Of a stretch of DNA of 13,864 nt, positions 6,189 through 13,864 are shown in pieces; within the stretch, counting starts at the first letter, position 1, and each line of letters starts with the position of its first letter. The stretch lies in contig JAYEND010000109.1 of assembly GCA_034721895.1 (NCBI GenBank), positions 1 through 13,864 of the forward strand, read 5' to 3'. The notes beneath the pieces were generated by a model that saw only the letters and a list, made by a program, of their open reading frames with translations, had not been told where the DNA came from and made no database searches. Both the position numbers and the translations under genes were made by a program. Origin of the DNA: SZUA-451 sp034721895 (GTDB taxonomy: Bacteria; Campylobacterota; Campylobacteria; Campylobacterales; Sulfurovaceae).

Positions 6189-8102
6189 TTATACCCGTTT
6201 TAGATAGATAACACTTATGGATTGCAGATCAAGCACAATAGAGTTGTCCCGTCCATGACATTTGACGGCTTCGCTCTCCACAACTGCACCGACGGCACCG
6301 GCCCATCCTTCATACTCAGAAGATTGAGAATCAAAAATAATTTCATATTTTCCGGCTTCAGGAACACCCATGCGATAGTTTTCATAAACTCCATCAGCCA
6401 GGTGGCAGACGATGATCACGTTATCGTTATCGCTTTTTCGAACAAAGGCTATAGTGTTGTGCTCATTATCGGTTTCATCGATCCACTCGAAGCCAAATGG
6501 TTCACAGTCATACTGATGCAATGCTTTTTCCCTGGCATAGAGGGCATTGAGATCAGAAACTTGTTTCTGGATACCACTGTGATTGGGGTATTCGAGCAAG
6601 TGCCAGTCGAGGCTTTGGGAATAGTTCCACTCAGCATACTGAGCGAACTCACCACCCATAAAGAGCAGTTTTTTTCCGGGGTGTGCCGTCATGTAGGCAT
6701 AGAGTGCACGCAGTTGGGCAAACTTCTGGTTCTCATCGCCCGGCATCTTATTGATCAGGGAGCCTTTCATGTGCACCACTTCGTCATGGCTGAGAGGCAG
6801 GACATAGTTTTCGTTATACATATAGACGAAACTGAAGGTCAACTCATGATGGTGATGCTGGCGGTAGATGGGGTCTTTTTTGAAATATTTCAGCGTATCA
6901 TGCATCCATCCCATATTCCACTTAAAGCCAAAGCCGAGTCCGCCGTCACTGACCGGGCGAGAGACCATGGGAAAGGCTGTGGACTCTTCAGCGATCGTCA
7001 TCGTGTCCGGATAGGCACTGTATACGGTTTCATTCAGTTGGCGCAAAAAGGCGATCGCAGCGAGGTTTTCATTGCTGCCATACTTGTTGGGTACCCATTC
7101 TCCTTCTTCCCTGGCATAGTCAAGATAGAGTATGGAGGCAACACCGTCGACCCGTAATCCATCGATATGATAGTAGTCCAGCCAGAACATTGCACTGCTG
7201 ACTAGAAAAGCACGCACTTCGTTGCGTTCATAATTGAAGATCGCAGAGCTCCATTCAGGATGATATCCCTGGCGCGGATCTTCATGCTCAAACAGGCAGG
7301 TACCGTCAAAATTCATCAAGCCATGCCCATCTGTGACAAAGTGGGAAGGTACCCAGTCCAAGATCACACCGATGCCGTGACGGTGCATAGTATCGACAAA
7401 TGTCATAAACTCCTGCGGAGTGCCGAAACGGGAGGTCGGTGCAAAATATCCTGTGACCTGATAGCCCCAGGAACCTGCAAACGGAAATTCAGTGACCGGA
7501 AGCAGTTCAACATGTGTGTAATTCATCTCCACCATATAGGCTGCCAATTGCTGCGCTGCCTCTTCATAGCTAAGGTACTCTTCACCATACTCACCTTGAC
7601 GTCTCCAAGAACCTAAATGTACTTCATAAGTAGAGATGGGAGCCTGATGGTTATTGCGCTTTCCGCGACTTTGCATCCACTTATCATCACTCCAGTCGAA
7701 TCCTTCCAGATCCCATGTTTTTGAAGCTGAATTAGGCGCCCGTTCCGTATAAAAAGCATAGGGGTCTGCTTTGTCCTGTACCATCCCCTGATTGTGTGAA
7801 CGGATATGGAGTTTATAAGTTTGCCCTTTTGTGATATTTTCGACAAAACCTTCCCAGATTCCTGAACCATCCAGACGGATCTTGAGCGGATGTGAATCCG
7901 AGTTGTAATCATTGAAATCCCCACGGATACTTACATAGGCTGCATTGGGTGCCCAGACAGAAAAGTAGTAGCCGTCAACACCATTTCGTTGCATCGGATG
8001 TGCTCCGAGATGGTTGTATAGATGGGCATGTGTGCCCTCTTTGAATAGATAAATATCGGTTTCCCCAAAACGGGTAACATCGTAGTGCATAGAGTATGAC
8101 AT
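6189..8102 (-). CDS. glgB: 1,4-alpha-glucan branching enzyme
   Basis: GlgB cuts alpha-1,4 chains and rejoins them as alpha-1,6 branches. The 637-residue product has an N-terminal MHYDVTRFGETDIYLF segment, a CBM48 module (GYYFSVWAPNAAYVSIRGDF, about 45-65) and a GH13 barrel. Catalytic residues are visible as Asp319 in DGLRVDGVASILYLDY, Glu372 in IAEESTAFP and Asp440 in LPLSHDEVVHMKGSL, followed by the C-terminal all-beta domain. AGGAGG overlaps the glgA1 stop codon. Two adjacent ATGs follow it, at 8105 and 8102. I prefer 8102, which has the better spacing of six bases. The frame is open to 8135, but that start would overlap glgA1 and add a poorly matching MKSHSTVRRS. A run of four histidines (HHHH, about 416-419) sits in a region where family members usually have a His pair. 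Confidence 0.96.
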   Translation of the reverse strand: MSYSMHYDVTRFGETDIYLFKEGTHAHLYNHLGAHPMQRNGVDGYYFSVWAPNAAYVSIRGDFNDYNSDSHPLKIRLDGSGIWEGFVENITKGQTYKLHIRSHNQGMVQDKADPYAFYTERAPNSASKTWDLEGFDWSDDKWMQSRGKRNNHQAPISTYEVHLGSWRRQGEYGEEYLSYEEAAQQLAAYMVEMNYTHVELLPVTEFPFAGSWGYQVTGYFAPTSRFGTPQEFMTFVDTMHRHGIGVILDWVPSHFVTDGHGLMNFDGTCLFEHEDPRQGYHPEWSSAIFNYERNEVRAFLVSSAMFWLDYYHIDGLRVDGVASILYLDYAREEGEWVPNKYGSNENLAAIAFLRQLNETVYSAYPDTMTIAEESTAFPMVSRPVSDGGLGFGFKWNMGWMHDTLKYFKKDPIYRQHHHHELTFSFVYMYNENYVLPLSHDEVVHMKGSLINKMPGDENQKFAQLRALYAYMTAHPGKKLLFMGGEFAQYAEWNYSQSLDWHLLEYPNHSGIQKQVSDLNALYAREKALHQYDCEPFGFEWIDETDNEHNTIAFVRKSDNDNVIIVCHLADGVYENYRMGVPEAGKYEIIFDSQSSEYEGWAGAVGAVVESEAVKCHGRDNSIVLDLQSISVIYLKRV

Positions 8103-8112
8103 CATTGACCTC

Positions 8113-9597
8113 CTAACGGTACTGTGTGATTTCACGGTTTAATAGTATCGAGTAGTAAACAGCCTCATATCCTTTGGCTGCTTCTTCCCAACTGTAGCGT
8201 TTGCCCATCGCACGTTTTTGCATCTCTTCGAATGCTTCTCTTTCATTGTGCCAAGTATCTACAGCCCAGCGAACCGTATGATAGAGTGCATCTTGTGTTG
8301 CCCATTCAAATTTGAAACCTGTTCCTGTCCCACGAACAGGATCATAATTCTCGATAGTGTCATCAAGGCCGCCTGTAGCGCGTACAATGGGCAGTGTACC
8401 GTAGCGGAGGCTGTAGATCTGATTGAGGCCACAAGGTTCAAAGAGTGACGGCATCAGGAAGAGATCGCTTCCTGCTTCGATCTGATGTGCCAGTGTGTTG
8501 TCGTATCCCACATAGACAGCAAATTTGTCAGGGTAACGTGCTGAAATATCACTGAAAAAACCTTCAGCCCACTTCTCACCTGTCCCTAAAAAGACAAATT
8601 GTGCATCAAGATGTAGCATTCCCCAAATCGCTCCTGCGATCAGCTCAATACCTTTTTGTTCAGCAAAACGTCCGACAAAACCGATCAATGGCACTTCCCA
8701 TTCGGGTAATCCGAACTTTTTGCGCAGATCATTCTTGCACTTCTGTTTTCCCTCCATATCATTACTGTCGAATTTGAACGGGATCAATGGATCGACTGCC
8801 GGACTCCATTCGTCATAATCCACACCATTGAGAATGCCATAGAGTTTGTCTCTATGCGCCCAGACATGATCCTGGAGACCGAAACCGAACTCAGCTGTCT
8901 GTATCTCGTTAGCATATTTTTTGCTCACAGTCGTAACAGCATCGGCATGCGCAATTCCGCCTTTGAGCATATTGACCCCATCCATACTCTCCAATTCCAG
9001 AGGATTGAAGTGATCCCATCCCACCTCCATCACATCGATTACTCCCTTGAAAAAGAAGCCCTGATGCTGAAGATTGTGTATCGTTAGCACTGTGGCACTG
9101 TCAGCAAAATGTTCATCGAGTGAGAATCGAGTGTTGCGAAGCAGTGGCATCGATGCTGTATGCCAATCGTTGGCATGAATAATATCAGGTTTAAAGTCAA
9201 GTTTTTTAGACAGTTGAAAGGCCGCCTTGGAGAGAAAGACGAAACGGTTGTCATTGTCACCGTAGGAGAATCCGTTTTCATCGGCATAGAGTCCACCGCG
9301 CCCAAAAAACTGCTCATAATCTATAAAATAGATAGGAACATCCGAATCAGGCAATGTTGTCATATAGACTTCTGCCCAGAGTTCTCCCATCGGTCCCATT
9401 GGAACACCCAGTGCACCCGGCAATTCTTCGAGTTTACTCTTGTCGATACTATAATAGCGCGGCATTACAACAATAACATTGTGACCAAGTTCTTTGAGTG
9501 CCTTGGGCAAGGCACCGGCAACATCGGCAAGCCCTCCGGTTTTGGCAAACGGCACCACTTCGGCTGCCGCAAACAGAATATTAAGTGACTTTTTCAT
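8113..9597 (-). CDS. glgA: Glycogen synthase 1 (GT5)
   Basis: GlgA adds glucose from ADP-glucose to the non-reducing ends of alpha-1,4-glucan. This 494-residue protein has the GT-B fold signatures of family GT5. Lys19 lies in the ADP-binding KTGGLADVAGALPKAL motif. IIHANDWHTA (139-148), TIHNLQHQGFF (172-182) and GILNGVDYDEW (254-264) are present, as are the C-terminal IGFVGRFAEQKGIELI (305-320) and SLFEPCGLNQIYSLRYG with Glu387, then ATGGLDDTI. The start has GGAG seven bases before the ATG. A 134-base gap with a possible promoter and hairpin separates it from the upstream synthase, whereas glgB follows directly. It differs throughout from the neighbouring copy at 9732-11153, so this is not a recent duplication. 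Which copy is the main polymerising enzyme cannot be told from sequence alone. Confidence 0.95.
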   Translation of the reverse strand: MKKSLNILFAAAEVVPFAKTGGLADVAGALPKALKELGHNVIVVMPRYYSIDKSKLEELPGALGVPMGPMGELWAEVYMTTLPDSDVPIYFIDYEQFFGRGGLYADENGFSYGDNDNRFVFLSKAAFQLSKKLDFKPDIIHANDWHTASMPLLRNTRFSLDEHFADSATVLTIHNLQHQGFFFKGVIDVMEVGWDHFNPLELESMDGVNMLKGGIAHADAVTTVSKKYANEIQTAEFGFGLQDHVWAHRDKLYGILNGVDYDEWSPAVDPLIPFKFDSNDMEGKQKCKNDLRKKFGLPEWEVPLIGFVGRFAEQKGIELIAGAIWGMLHLDAQFVFLGTGEKWAEGFFSDISARYPDKFAVYVGYDNTLAHQIEAGSDLFLMPSLFEPCGLNQIYSLRYGTLPIVRATGGLDDTIENYDPVRGTGTGFKFEWATQDALYHTVRWAVDTWHNEREAFEEMQKRAMGKRYSWEEAAKGYEAVYYSILLNREITQYR

Positions 9598-9631
9598 ACG
9601 ATTTCTCCAGCTCTTTTTGGATGGTTACAGG

Positions 9632-9672
9632 AGTAGATGAATGGAGCAGTGCTAAGCGCTTCTCAATCTACT
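9632..9672. other. Imperfect hairpin in the glgA1 leader
   Basis: Between the two synthase genes AGTAGAT (9632-9638) pairs perfectly with ATCTACT (9666-9672). Inside, GAGCAGTGC (9644-9652) pairs with GCGCTTCTC (9656-9664) around a TAA loop, with one mismatch and one G-T pair on the plus strand, or two mismatches on the minus-strand transcript. No T-run follows on either strand, so it does not look like a simple terminator. It would lie in the first 50 bases of a transcript from the promoter candidate at 9688-9696. Confidence 0.35.
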
Positions 9673-9687
9673 ACCATACCTTTAAAA

Positions 9688-9696
9688 AGTATATCA
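9688..9696 (-). promoter_or_regulatory. Extended -10 promoter candidate for glgA1-glgB-malQ
   Basis: TGATATACT on the minus strand is a TG-extended -10 element identical to the one proposed for mrr. It lies in the 134-base gap after glgA2 and would give a start near 9681 and a leader of about 84 bases. No convincing -35 is seen. If active, it would let the second half of the cluster be expressed independently. Confidence 0.35.
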
Positions 9697-9731
9697 GGAT
9701 ATCGCTTTAAAGGGTTAGATAAAGCTATAAT

Positions 9732-11153
9732 TTAATTACCCTGAAGGATATCTTTGTAACGATTTAGATATGTTACGGCACCTTCTTCAAAAGAGACATC
9801 ACAATGCATATTGACTCTGGAGATTTTCGAAAAACGCTTCGATTGTGCAAACAGCTGCAGTGAACGTTCCACTGACTTTACAACCATATCACTACTCAAT
9901 CTGCCCAATACAATGCCCTGACCGCAAACAGGCCTCTCTGTGTCGTCAATATCCCGGACAGTGTCATGCAGTCCACCTACATTATTGACTATGGGCATCG
10001 CCCCGTAGCGCAGGGCGATCAATTGATTGAGTCCGCAGGGTTCGAAACGTGAAGGCATCAGAAGGAAATCGGCAGCAGCATACATTCGGTGCGATAAGGA
10101 TTCATCATAGCCAAATTGAATCGAAAGGTTGTTATGGTTTTCTGCTGCTGTATTCAGCGCTTCAGCCATTGCTTCATCACCTTCACCCAAAATGGCCAGG
10201 TTGAGCTTCATCGTCAATAGTTTCGGTAACGCTTCTATGATAACATCGAGCCCTTTTTGATTCGTAAAACGTCCGATAAAGACAATCAGTGGTTTGTGTG
10301 CATCTGTCAGTCCATTCTCTTTACAAAACAGAACTTTGCCGCTTTTTTTGCCTGCAGGTTTTTCAGGCCCGAAGTTTTTCGGCAGTGCCGGATCACTCAA
10401 AGGATCAAAAAGTACCGTATCGATACCATTGAGAATACCATGAAGTTTAAGTGAATGAACCTGCAGAAAGCCTTCAAGCCCACAGCCAAATTCAGGCTGC
10501 AGGATCTCTCTGGCATAGGTTGGGCTGACTGTCGTAACAATATCACTGTAGGCAATACCCGCTTTCATACAATTCATATTTCCCCAAAACTCAATACCTT
10601 CCGGAGTAAAATAGTACTCTTCTATACCCAACCGTTCCATGCTTTCCCAGGGAAAAAGTCCCTGAAAAGCCAGGTTATGAATAGTGAAAACAATTCGAAG
10701 ATCAGGCAGGGTCTCTTTTGCCCAGAGTGCCGCCAGTGCTGTATGCCAATCGTTAAGATGCAGCAGATCGACGTCAAACATTTGCGCGAGAACAACCAGT
10801 GTTTTTGAAAAAATACCGAAACGAAGATCATTATGAGGATGATCACCATCTTTGTTTCCATAAGGTGTCAGGTAGCTGCAGAGCATTGCTTCATACACAA
10901 ACAGGGTGCGTATTCCCTGGTTCATTCCTTCAAAGAGAGAAATTTCATAGGTATCTTTGCCGAGTGTGATCGTGAAAGACTTATCCAGAGCCGTCAGAGC
11001 AAATTTCTCACGGTCAATAAAATCATAGAGCGGCATTACAGAAAGAACATCTATCTGTTTTGCCAGGGCTTTCGGCAGAGCCTGAGCCACATCGGCCAAT
11101 CCCCCGGTTTTTGCATAAGGAAAAATTTCAGCAGCAGCAAAAAGCAGCTTCAT
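9732..11153 (-). CDS. glgA: Glycogen synthase 2 (GT5), divergent paralogue
   Basis: This 473-residue protein has all the GT5 glycogen/starch synthase signatures: KTGGLADVAQALPKAL with Lys15, LLHLNDWHTALAALW (130-144), TIHNLAFQGLFPW (157-169), GILNGIDTVLFDP (239-251), VFIGRFTNQKGLDVIIEALP (291-310) and SRFEPCGLNQLIALRYG with Glu371, then NVGGLHDTVRD. No key residue seems lost, so it should be active. Compared with the synthase at 8113-9597 it is shorter, lacks the long segment around residues 60-110 of that protein in the same form, and diverges between motifs. Its ATG directly follows the galT stop (TAA then ATG with no gap) and has only a weak GAGG upstream, so translation probably depends on ribosomes leaving galT. 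Two non-identical synthases in one organism are known elsewhere, where the copies differ in donor or primer use. Confidence 0.94.
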   Translation of the reverse strand: MKLLFAAAEIFPYAKTGGLADVAQALPKALAKQIDVLSVMPLYDFIDREKFALTALDKSFTITLGKDTYEISLFEGMNQGIRTLFVYEAMLCSYLTPYGNKDGDHPHNDLRFGIFSKTLVVLAQMFDVDLLHLNDWHTALAALWAKETLPDLRIVFTIHNLAFQGLFPWESMERLGIEEYYFTPEGIEFWGNMNCMKAGIAYSDIVTTVSPTYAREILQPEFGCGLEGFLQVHSLKLHGILNGIDTVLFDPLSDPALPKNFGPEKPAGKKSGKVLFCKENGLTDAHKPLIVFIGRFTNQKGLDVIIEALPKLLTMKLNLAILGEGDEAMAEALNTAAENHNNLSIQFGYDESLSHRMYAAADFLLMPSRFEPCGLNQLIALRYGAMPIVNNVGGLHDTVRDIDDTERPVCGQGIVLGRLSSDMVVKSVERSLQLFAQSKRFSKISRVNMHCDVSFEEGAVTYLNRYKDILQGN

Positions 11154-12167
11154 TTAGATTTTTGCCTCACGCAGCAGCTTTGCTGCCTCCTCCGGTTCTA
11201 CCGGATTGATTATCATCCCGGTAGAGAGCTCAAACCCTCCCAGTCGATAGATGCGCGGTATAATACGGATCGTAAAACGGAAAAAGTATTTCAAATGAGG
11301 AAAATAAGGAGCATTTTCAAAATTGGCATTGAGTGGAGCCAGACGAAAAGCCAGATTGAAATCAAAATTTCCCAGCTGGAAATCAAGACGTGTAAATACC
11401 TCTTTCATGAGATCTGCAAGGTTTGCCATATCATCCCGATTAAGTTCATCCAAATTTGTCAATGCTTTTCTGGGTGCGATTATCACTTCAAAGGGGAAAG
11501 CCGAAGCATAGGGGCAAAATGCAGTGAAATCTTCCCTTTCCGAAACGATCCTCTCTTCTGCAAGACGCTCGTTTTCCACGATGTCTTCTACCTTGCTGCG
11601 GCCGGTTCTTCGGTAATACTGCATATGCCTCTCAAGAAGCTTCAATTCATTGGTCGGCATGATCGGAAGGGCGATAATCTGAGTATGAGGATGTTGCTGT
11701 GTTGCTCCGGCAGCATCCCCATGATTTTTAAAGATACTGGTATGTACCAGCCGGTCGTCCTGACGCAGATCGGCAATGCGACCGGCAATAGTCGAGAGCC
11801 AGTCTCTGATCTGTACAGTATCGAGATCTGCTATCCTGCAGTCGTGGCATGGTGAATCGATCACGATTTCATGGGCTCCCACACCGGGTGAGGTGTCAAA
11901 CATGCCTATTCGTCGTGATTTATCTTCGAGTTCAACCTGGACTGCCTTGTAGAGATTGGGTACTACGCGCACTTTCCAGTGGCTTGCATTTGCCTCATTT
12001 TCTCTTATCGCATAGATCTCTTGCGGTGTCATACTCTCGTTCCCTTCACAGAATGGGCAGACTTTTATTGAAGACTTTGGAAGAGTAGCAGTATCGGGCC
12101 GACGCATACGTTCCGGTGCGATCAATACATATTGACTGTGTAGCCTGTCTCGACGGATTTCAGACAT
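11154..12167 (-). CDS. galT: Galactose-1-phosphate uridylyltransferase family protein (GalT or ADP-glucose phosphorylase-like)
   Basis: This 337-residue HIT-superfamily nucleotidyltransferase has the typical GalT length. The active site reads QQHPHTQIIALP, with His161 as the expected nucleotidylated nucleophile and His159 as a probable zinc ligand. The other zinc ligands would be Cys37 and Cys40 (VCPFCEGNE) and His108 (SPCHDC). GAHEIVID (97-104) and PFEVIIAPR match the family. GalT swaps UMP between UDP-glucose and galactose-1-phosphate. A related plant enzyme, Arabidopsis At5g18200, is instead an ADP-glucose phosphorylase. Because this gene lies between an alpha-glucan hydrolase and glycogen synthases, with no galK or galE nearby, a role with ADP-glucose is a reasonable alternative. 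The start has GGGAAG close to the ATG. A nine-codon frame overlaps this start. Confidence 0.88.
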   Translation of the reverse strand: MSEIRRDRLHSQYVLIAPERMRRPDTATLPKSSIKVCPFCEGNESMTPQEIYAIRENEANASHWKVRVVPNLYKAVQVELEDKSRRIGMFDTSPGVGAHEIVIDSPCHDCRIADLDTVQIRDWLSTIAGRIADLRQDDRLVHTSIFKNHGDAAGATQQHPHTQIIALPIMPTNELKLLERHMQYYRRTGRSKVEDIVENERLAEERIVSEREDFTAFCPYASAFPFEVIIAPRKALTNLDELNRDDMANLADLMKEVFTRLDFQLGNFDFNLAFRLAPLNANFENAPYFPHLKYFFRFTIRIIPRIYRLGGFELSTGMIINPVEPEEAAKLLREAKI

Positions 12168-12189
12168 TTTTCTTCCCTTTTTTACGCAT
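12160..12189 (-). CDS. Possible 9-aa leader peptide overlapping the galT start
   Basis: In the gap after the GH57 gene, AGGAAGGA precedes ATG at 12189 with ideal spacing. The frame MRKKGKKNV ends at a TGA that lies just inside galT (12162-12160), in another frame. A ribosome ending here could restart at the galT ATG at 12167. The peptide is mostly Lys/Arg because the DNA is purine-rich around the galT ribosome site, so chance is quite possible. Confidence 0.2.
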   Translation of the reverse strand: MRKKGKKNV

Positions 12190-12212
12190 ATTTGTCCTTC
12201 CTGGTAACAGCA

Positions 12213-13864
12213 TCAGACAAACCAGTTCTCGGCATAGGTTGTATCCAGTGCAATCTCGAGTTCACCGAATCCAGGCAGGGTTTGAATGATAATGCCTTCA
12301 CGCTCAATCTCAAAACGAAGCTGTATATTCTGGGCATCCACTTCATTAAAGTCAAGGCTGAGTTCAAGCCATGAATCACAGGCGACCAGTAATTTGATTT
12401 TTTCTGATTCCATTATTGAACTTTTTGTTCTGCATAATGCTGCCACCGAAATTTCAAATCGCGCATCAAACGGGTCAACCGTAATATGCAACTTCTCGCA
12501 GTGACTCAATGCTTCCATATCGCCCTCAAAGGCACAATAGACCACATTTTCATCTTGTCCGAAACGTATACGCTCTACCGGTCCGCGCTCTCTGTCCATT
12601 GTTGAAAAGAGTTTCGTCTCATCGACGATCCCGCTGCCGACCCATTCAAAAAACGAGTTATGTCCGCCATCGATACGCGGTTGTATAGCGAACTTGGGCT
12701 GCAAGAGGAAATCTTCCCCGCTCCGATCGGAAATAATCGGAATGTAGAGGTCGTTGGGGGGTGACATTTGCATCTGAAGATAGATGTTGATCAGGTGTGA
12801 TCGGAAGAGTTCGTCAAATTCGGCGGAGAACTCTGTAATATGATCATCTCCATACCACCAGAACCAGTCTGAACACTCTGCAGCCAGAAAATTTTGCAGA
12901 ATCCTTGCTTTTGTATTTTCGTCAAGCCCTTCCTTATGATGTTCATAATCACGTCTGGTCATATAGATAAGTTCCCAGCCTCTGGTCTTTTCAGGGTGTC
13001 CTACCCAAGTATTGAATTCACCGTGTATCCAGCTCCCTGCTGCGAGATTCGGCAGTTCTCTTGCATTTTGCTCTGCAATCGTATCCATCCCGACCATGTC
13101 GCACCACACTGTATTCGAGAGACGTTTATAAAGTGCATCAAAAAAATCAAAGGCATTGTTTGAATAAAATTCCCAGGCATTTTCTCCGTCAAGGATGACA
13201 AAAACAGTACGGCTACTTCCCCCTTCGGCAATAGGGTGCAGCGTTGAAACAAAATGATCAGCCGCACGTTCCGCTGTCCAGAAACGGTAGGTGAAGCCGA
13301 TCAGGTCACTCAATCCATGATCACGAAAACCTATGGTCACGCCTTTGTGCTTATAGGGGTGATAGAGGGCATCACGATGGTCTGATCCCAAAGATTTGAA
13401 GAGGATCGCTTCGTCTGTTGCTATCCAGTTCAGTCCGGCATCGCGGTAGAGAGTGACACTCCGTTCATCAACCGCACCTTCTGCCGGCCAAAATCCTATG
13501 GCATCATGACCGAAAGTCGTGCGATAGAGTGCCTGTGCCTGTGAAATTTGAAGTTTTGCATCTTCCTCAAGCGACAATGGATGCTCAGGTATATTGGTAC
13601 CCGGATGGGCAGCCTCTGCATTTTTCATATCGATAAGAAGCGGCAGAATAGGGTGGTTGAGCGGTGTTGTGGAGAGAGAAATCGTCCCCTCGCGCTGCAG
13701 TATTGCATAGTAAGGAAAGATCGTTTTAATGAAATCGCCAAGGGTCTTCAGTAGTTCATGCTTTTGTTCACAGTTAAATCCGCTAACTGATGTTAGCATC
13801 TTTTTGACTATATCGTTGTGTGTTCGAAGATAGACACCGCACCATGCGAGAATGAACCAAACTT
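12213..13864 (-). CDS. GH57 family glycoside hydrolase (alpha-amylase/amylopullulanase type), N terminus beyond window
   Basis: The frame is open to the right edge. The 21 codons before the ATG at 13799 continue it (WFILAWCGVYLRTHND), so the gene starts outside the window and 549 residues are visible. GH57 enzymes hydrolyse or transfer alpha-glucans. The motifs (numbered from the Met at 13799) are ISLSTTPLNHPILPLL (40-55), GFWPAEGAVDE with the probable nucleophile Glu107, WIATDEAILF and VILDGENAWEFY with the probable acid/base Asp204. Near the end of the catalytic part is SWIHGEFNTWVGHPEKTRGWE, followed by CSDWFWWYGDDH. The C-terminal part from about residue 365 opens QPRIDGGHNSFFEWVGSG and looks beta-rich, as in amylopullulanase-like members. 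No terminator separates it from galT (45 bases), so it is probably the first or an early gene of the glycogen operon. It may trim or debranch glycogen in the cytoplasm. A signal peptide cannot be judged. Confidence 0.93.
   Translation of the reverse strand, partial: VWFILAWCGVYLRTHNDIVKKMLTSVSGFNCEQKHELLKTLGDFIKTIFPYYAILQREGTISLSTTPLNHPILPLLIDMKNAEAAHPGTNIPEHPLSLEEDAKLQISQAQALYRTTFGHDAIGFWPAEGAVDERSVTLYRDAGLNWIATDEAILFKSLGSDHRDALYHPYKHKGVTIGFRDHGLSDLIGFTYRFWTAERAADHFVSTLHPIAEGGSSRTVFVILDGENAWEFYSNNAFDFFDALYKRLSNTVWCDMVGMDTIAEQNARELPNLAAGSWIHGEFNTWVGHPEKTRGWELIYMTRRDYEHHKEGLDENTKARILQNFLAAECSDWFWWYGDDHITEFSAEFDELFRSHLINIYLQMQMSPPNDLYIPIISDRSGEDFLLQPKFAIQPRIDGGHNSFFEWVGSGIVDETKLFSTMDRERGPVERIRFGQDENVVYCAFEGDMEALSHCEKLHITVDPFDARFEISVAALCRTKSSIMESEKIKLLVACDSWLELSLDFNEVDAQNIQLRFEIEREGIIIQTLPGFGELEIALDTTYAENWFV

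Noticed and set aside
6222..7157. Long plus-strand open frame (311 codons) opposite glgB
   Set aside because: It lies wholly antisense to a gene with intact catalytic motifs, has no recognisable domain and reads as low-quality Ile/Val/Phe/His-rich sequence, typical of an antisense shadow.
8103..8135. Upstream extension of glgB to an ATG at 8135
   Set aside because: It overlaps the glgA1 3' end and adds residues unlike the family. AGGAGG at the glgA1 stop points to the ATG pair at 8105/8102.
10833..11855. Long plus-strand open frame (340 codons) opposite glgA2 and galT
   Set aside because: It spans the junction of two well-supported minus-strand genes and its product resembles no family I know, so it is an antisense shadow.

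Overview
The window is a stretch of bacterial chromosome of moderate GC content in which every confident gene lies on the minus strand. It reads like a Gram-negative chemolithotroph. From memory, the protein sequences and the GH57-galT-glgA grouping look most like Campylobacterota of the Sulfurovum/Sulfurimonas kind, but no rRNA or other taxonomic marker is present, so this is tentative.

Layout in transcription order (right to left). Positions 13864-4623 hold a six-gene glycogen/alpha-glucan cluster: a GH57 glycoside hydrolase (N terminus beyond the window edge), a galT-family nucleotidyltransferase, two different glycogen synthases in tandem (called glgA2 and glgA1 here), the branching enzyme glgB and the 4-alpha-glucanotransferase malQ. 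Most junctions are tight: galT/glgA2 share a TAA-ATG junction, glgB starts right after glgA1 and malQ 3 nt after glgB. This implies one operon, with a possible internal promoter and a structured leader in the 134-bp gap before glgA1. Together the genes can elongate (GlgA), branch (GlgB), disproportionate (MalQ) and trim (GH57) alpha-1,4-glucan. The galT-like enzyme supplies or consumes sugar nucleotide. No glgC or glycogen phosphorylase is seen here.

Positions 4636-2141 hold a lemA plus DUF2207 membrane-protein pair with its own promoter, whose -35 lies inside the end of malQ. Positions 2140-911 hold an AT-rich intergenic region and a stand-alone Mrr-type (type IV-like) restriction endonuclease. 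Its upstream region carries three copies of a GGACA-N3-TGTCC-type palindrome. Its stop codon is followed after one base by a sequence resembling one half of an integron attC site, which suggests a mobile origin for mrr. Positions 910-486 carry no convincing gene apart from a doubtful 56-codon membrane ORF. Positions 485-1 hold the 5' part of a conserved uncharacterised protein with a CxxC motif.

The most interesting signals are the palindrome array upstream of mrr, the attC-like half site after it, the paired non-identical glycogen synthases, and the chance that the galT-like protein acts on ADP-glucose in the glycogen pathway.
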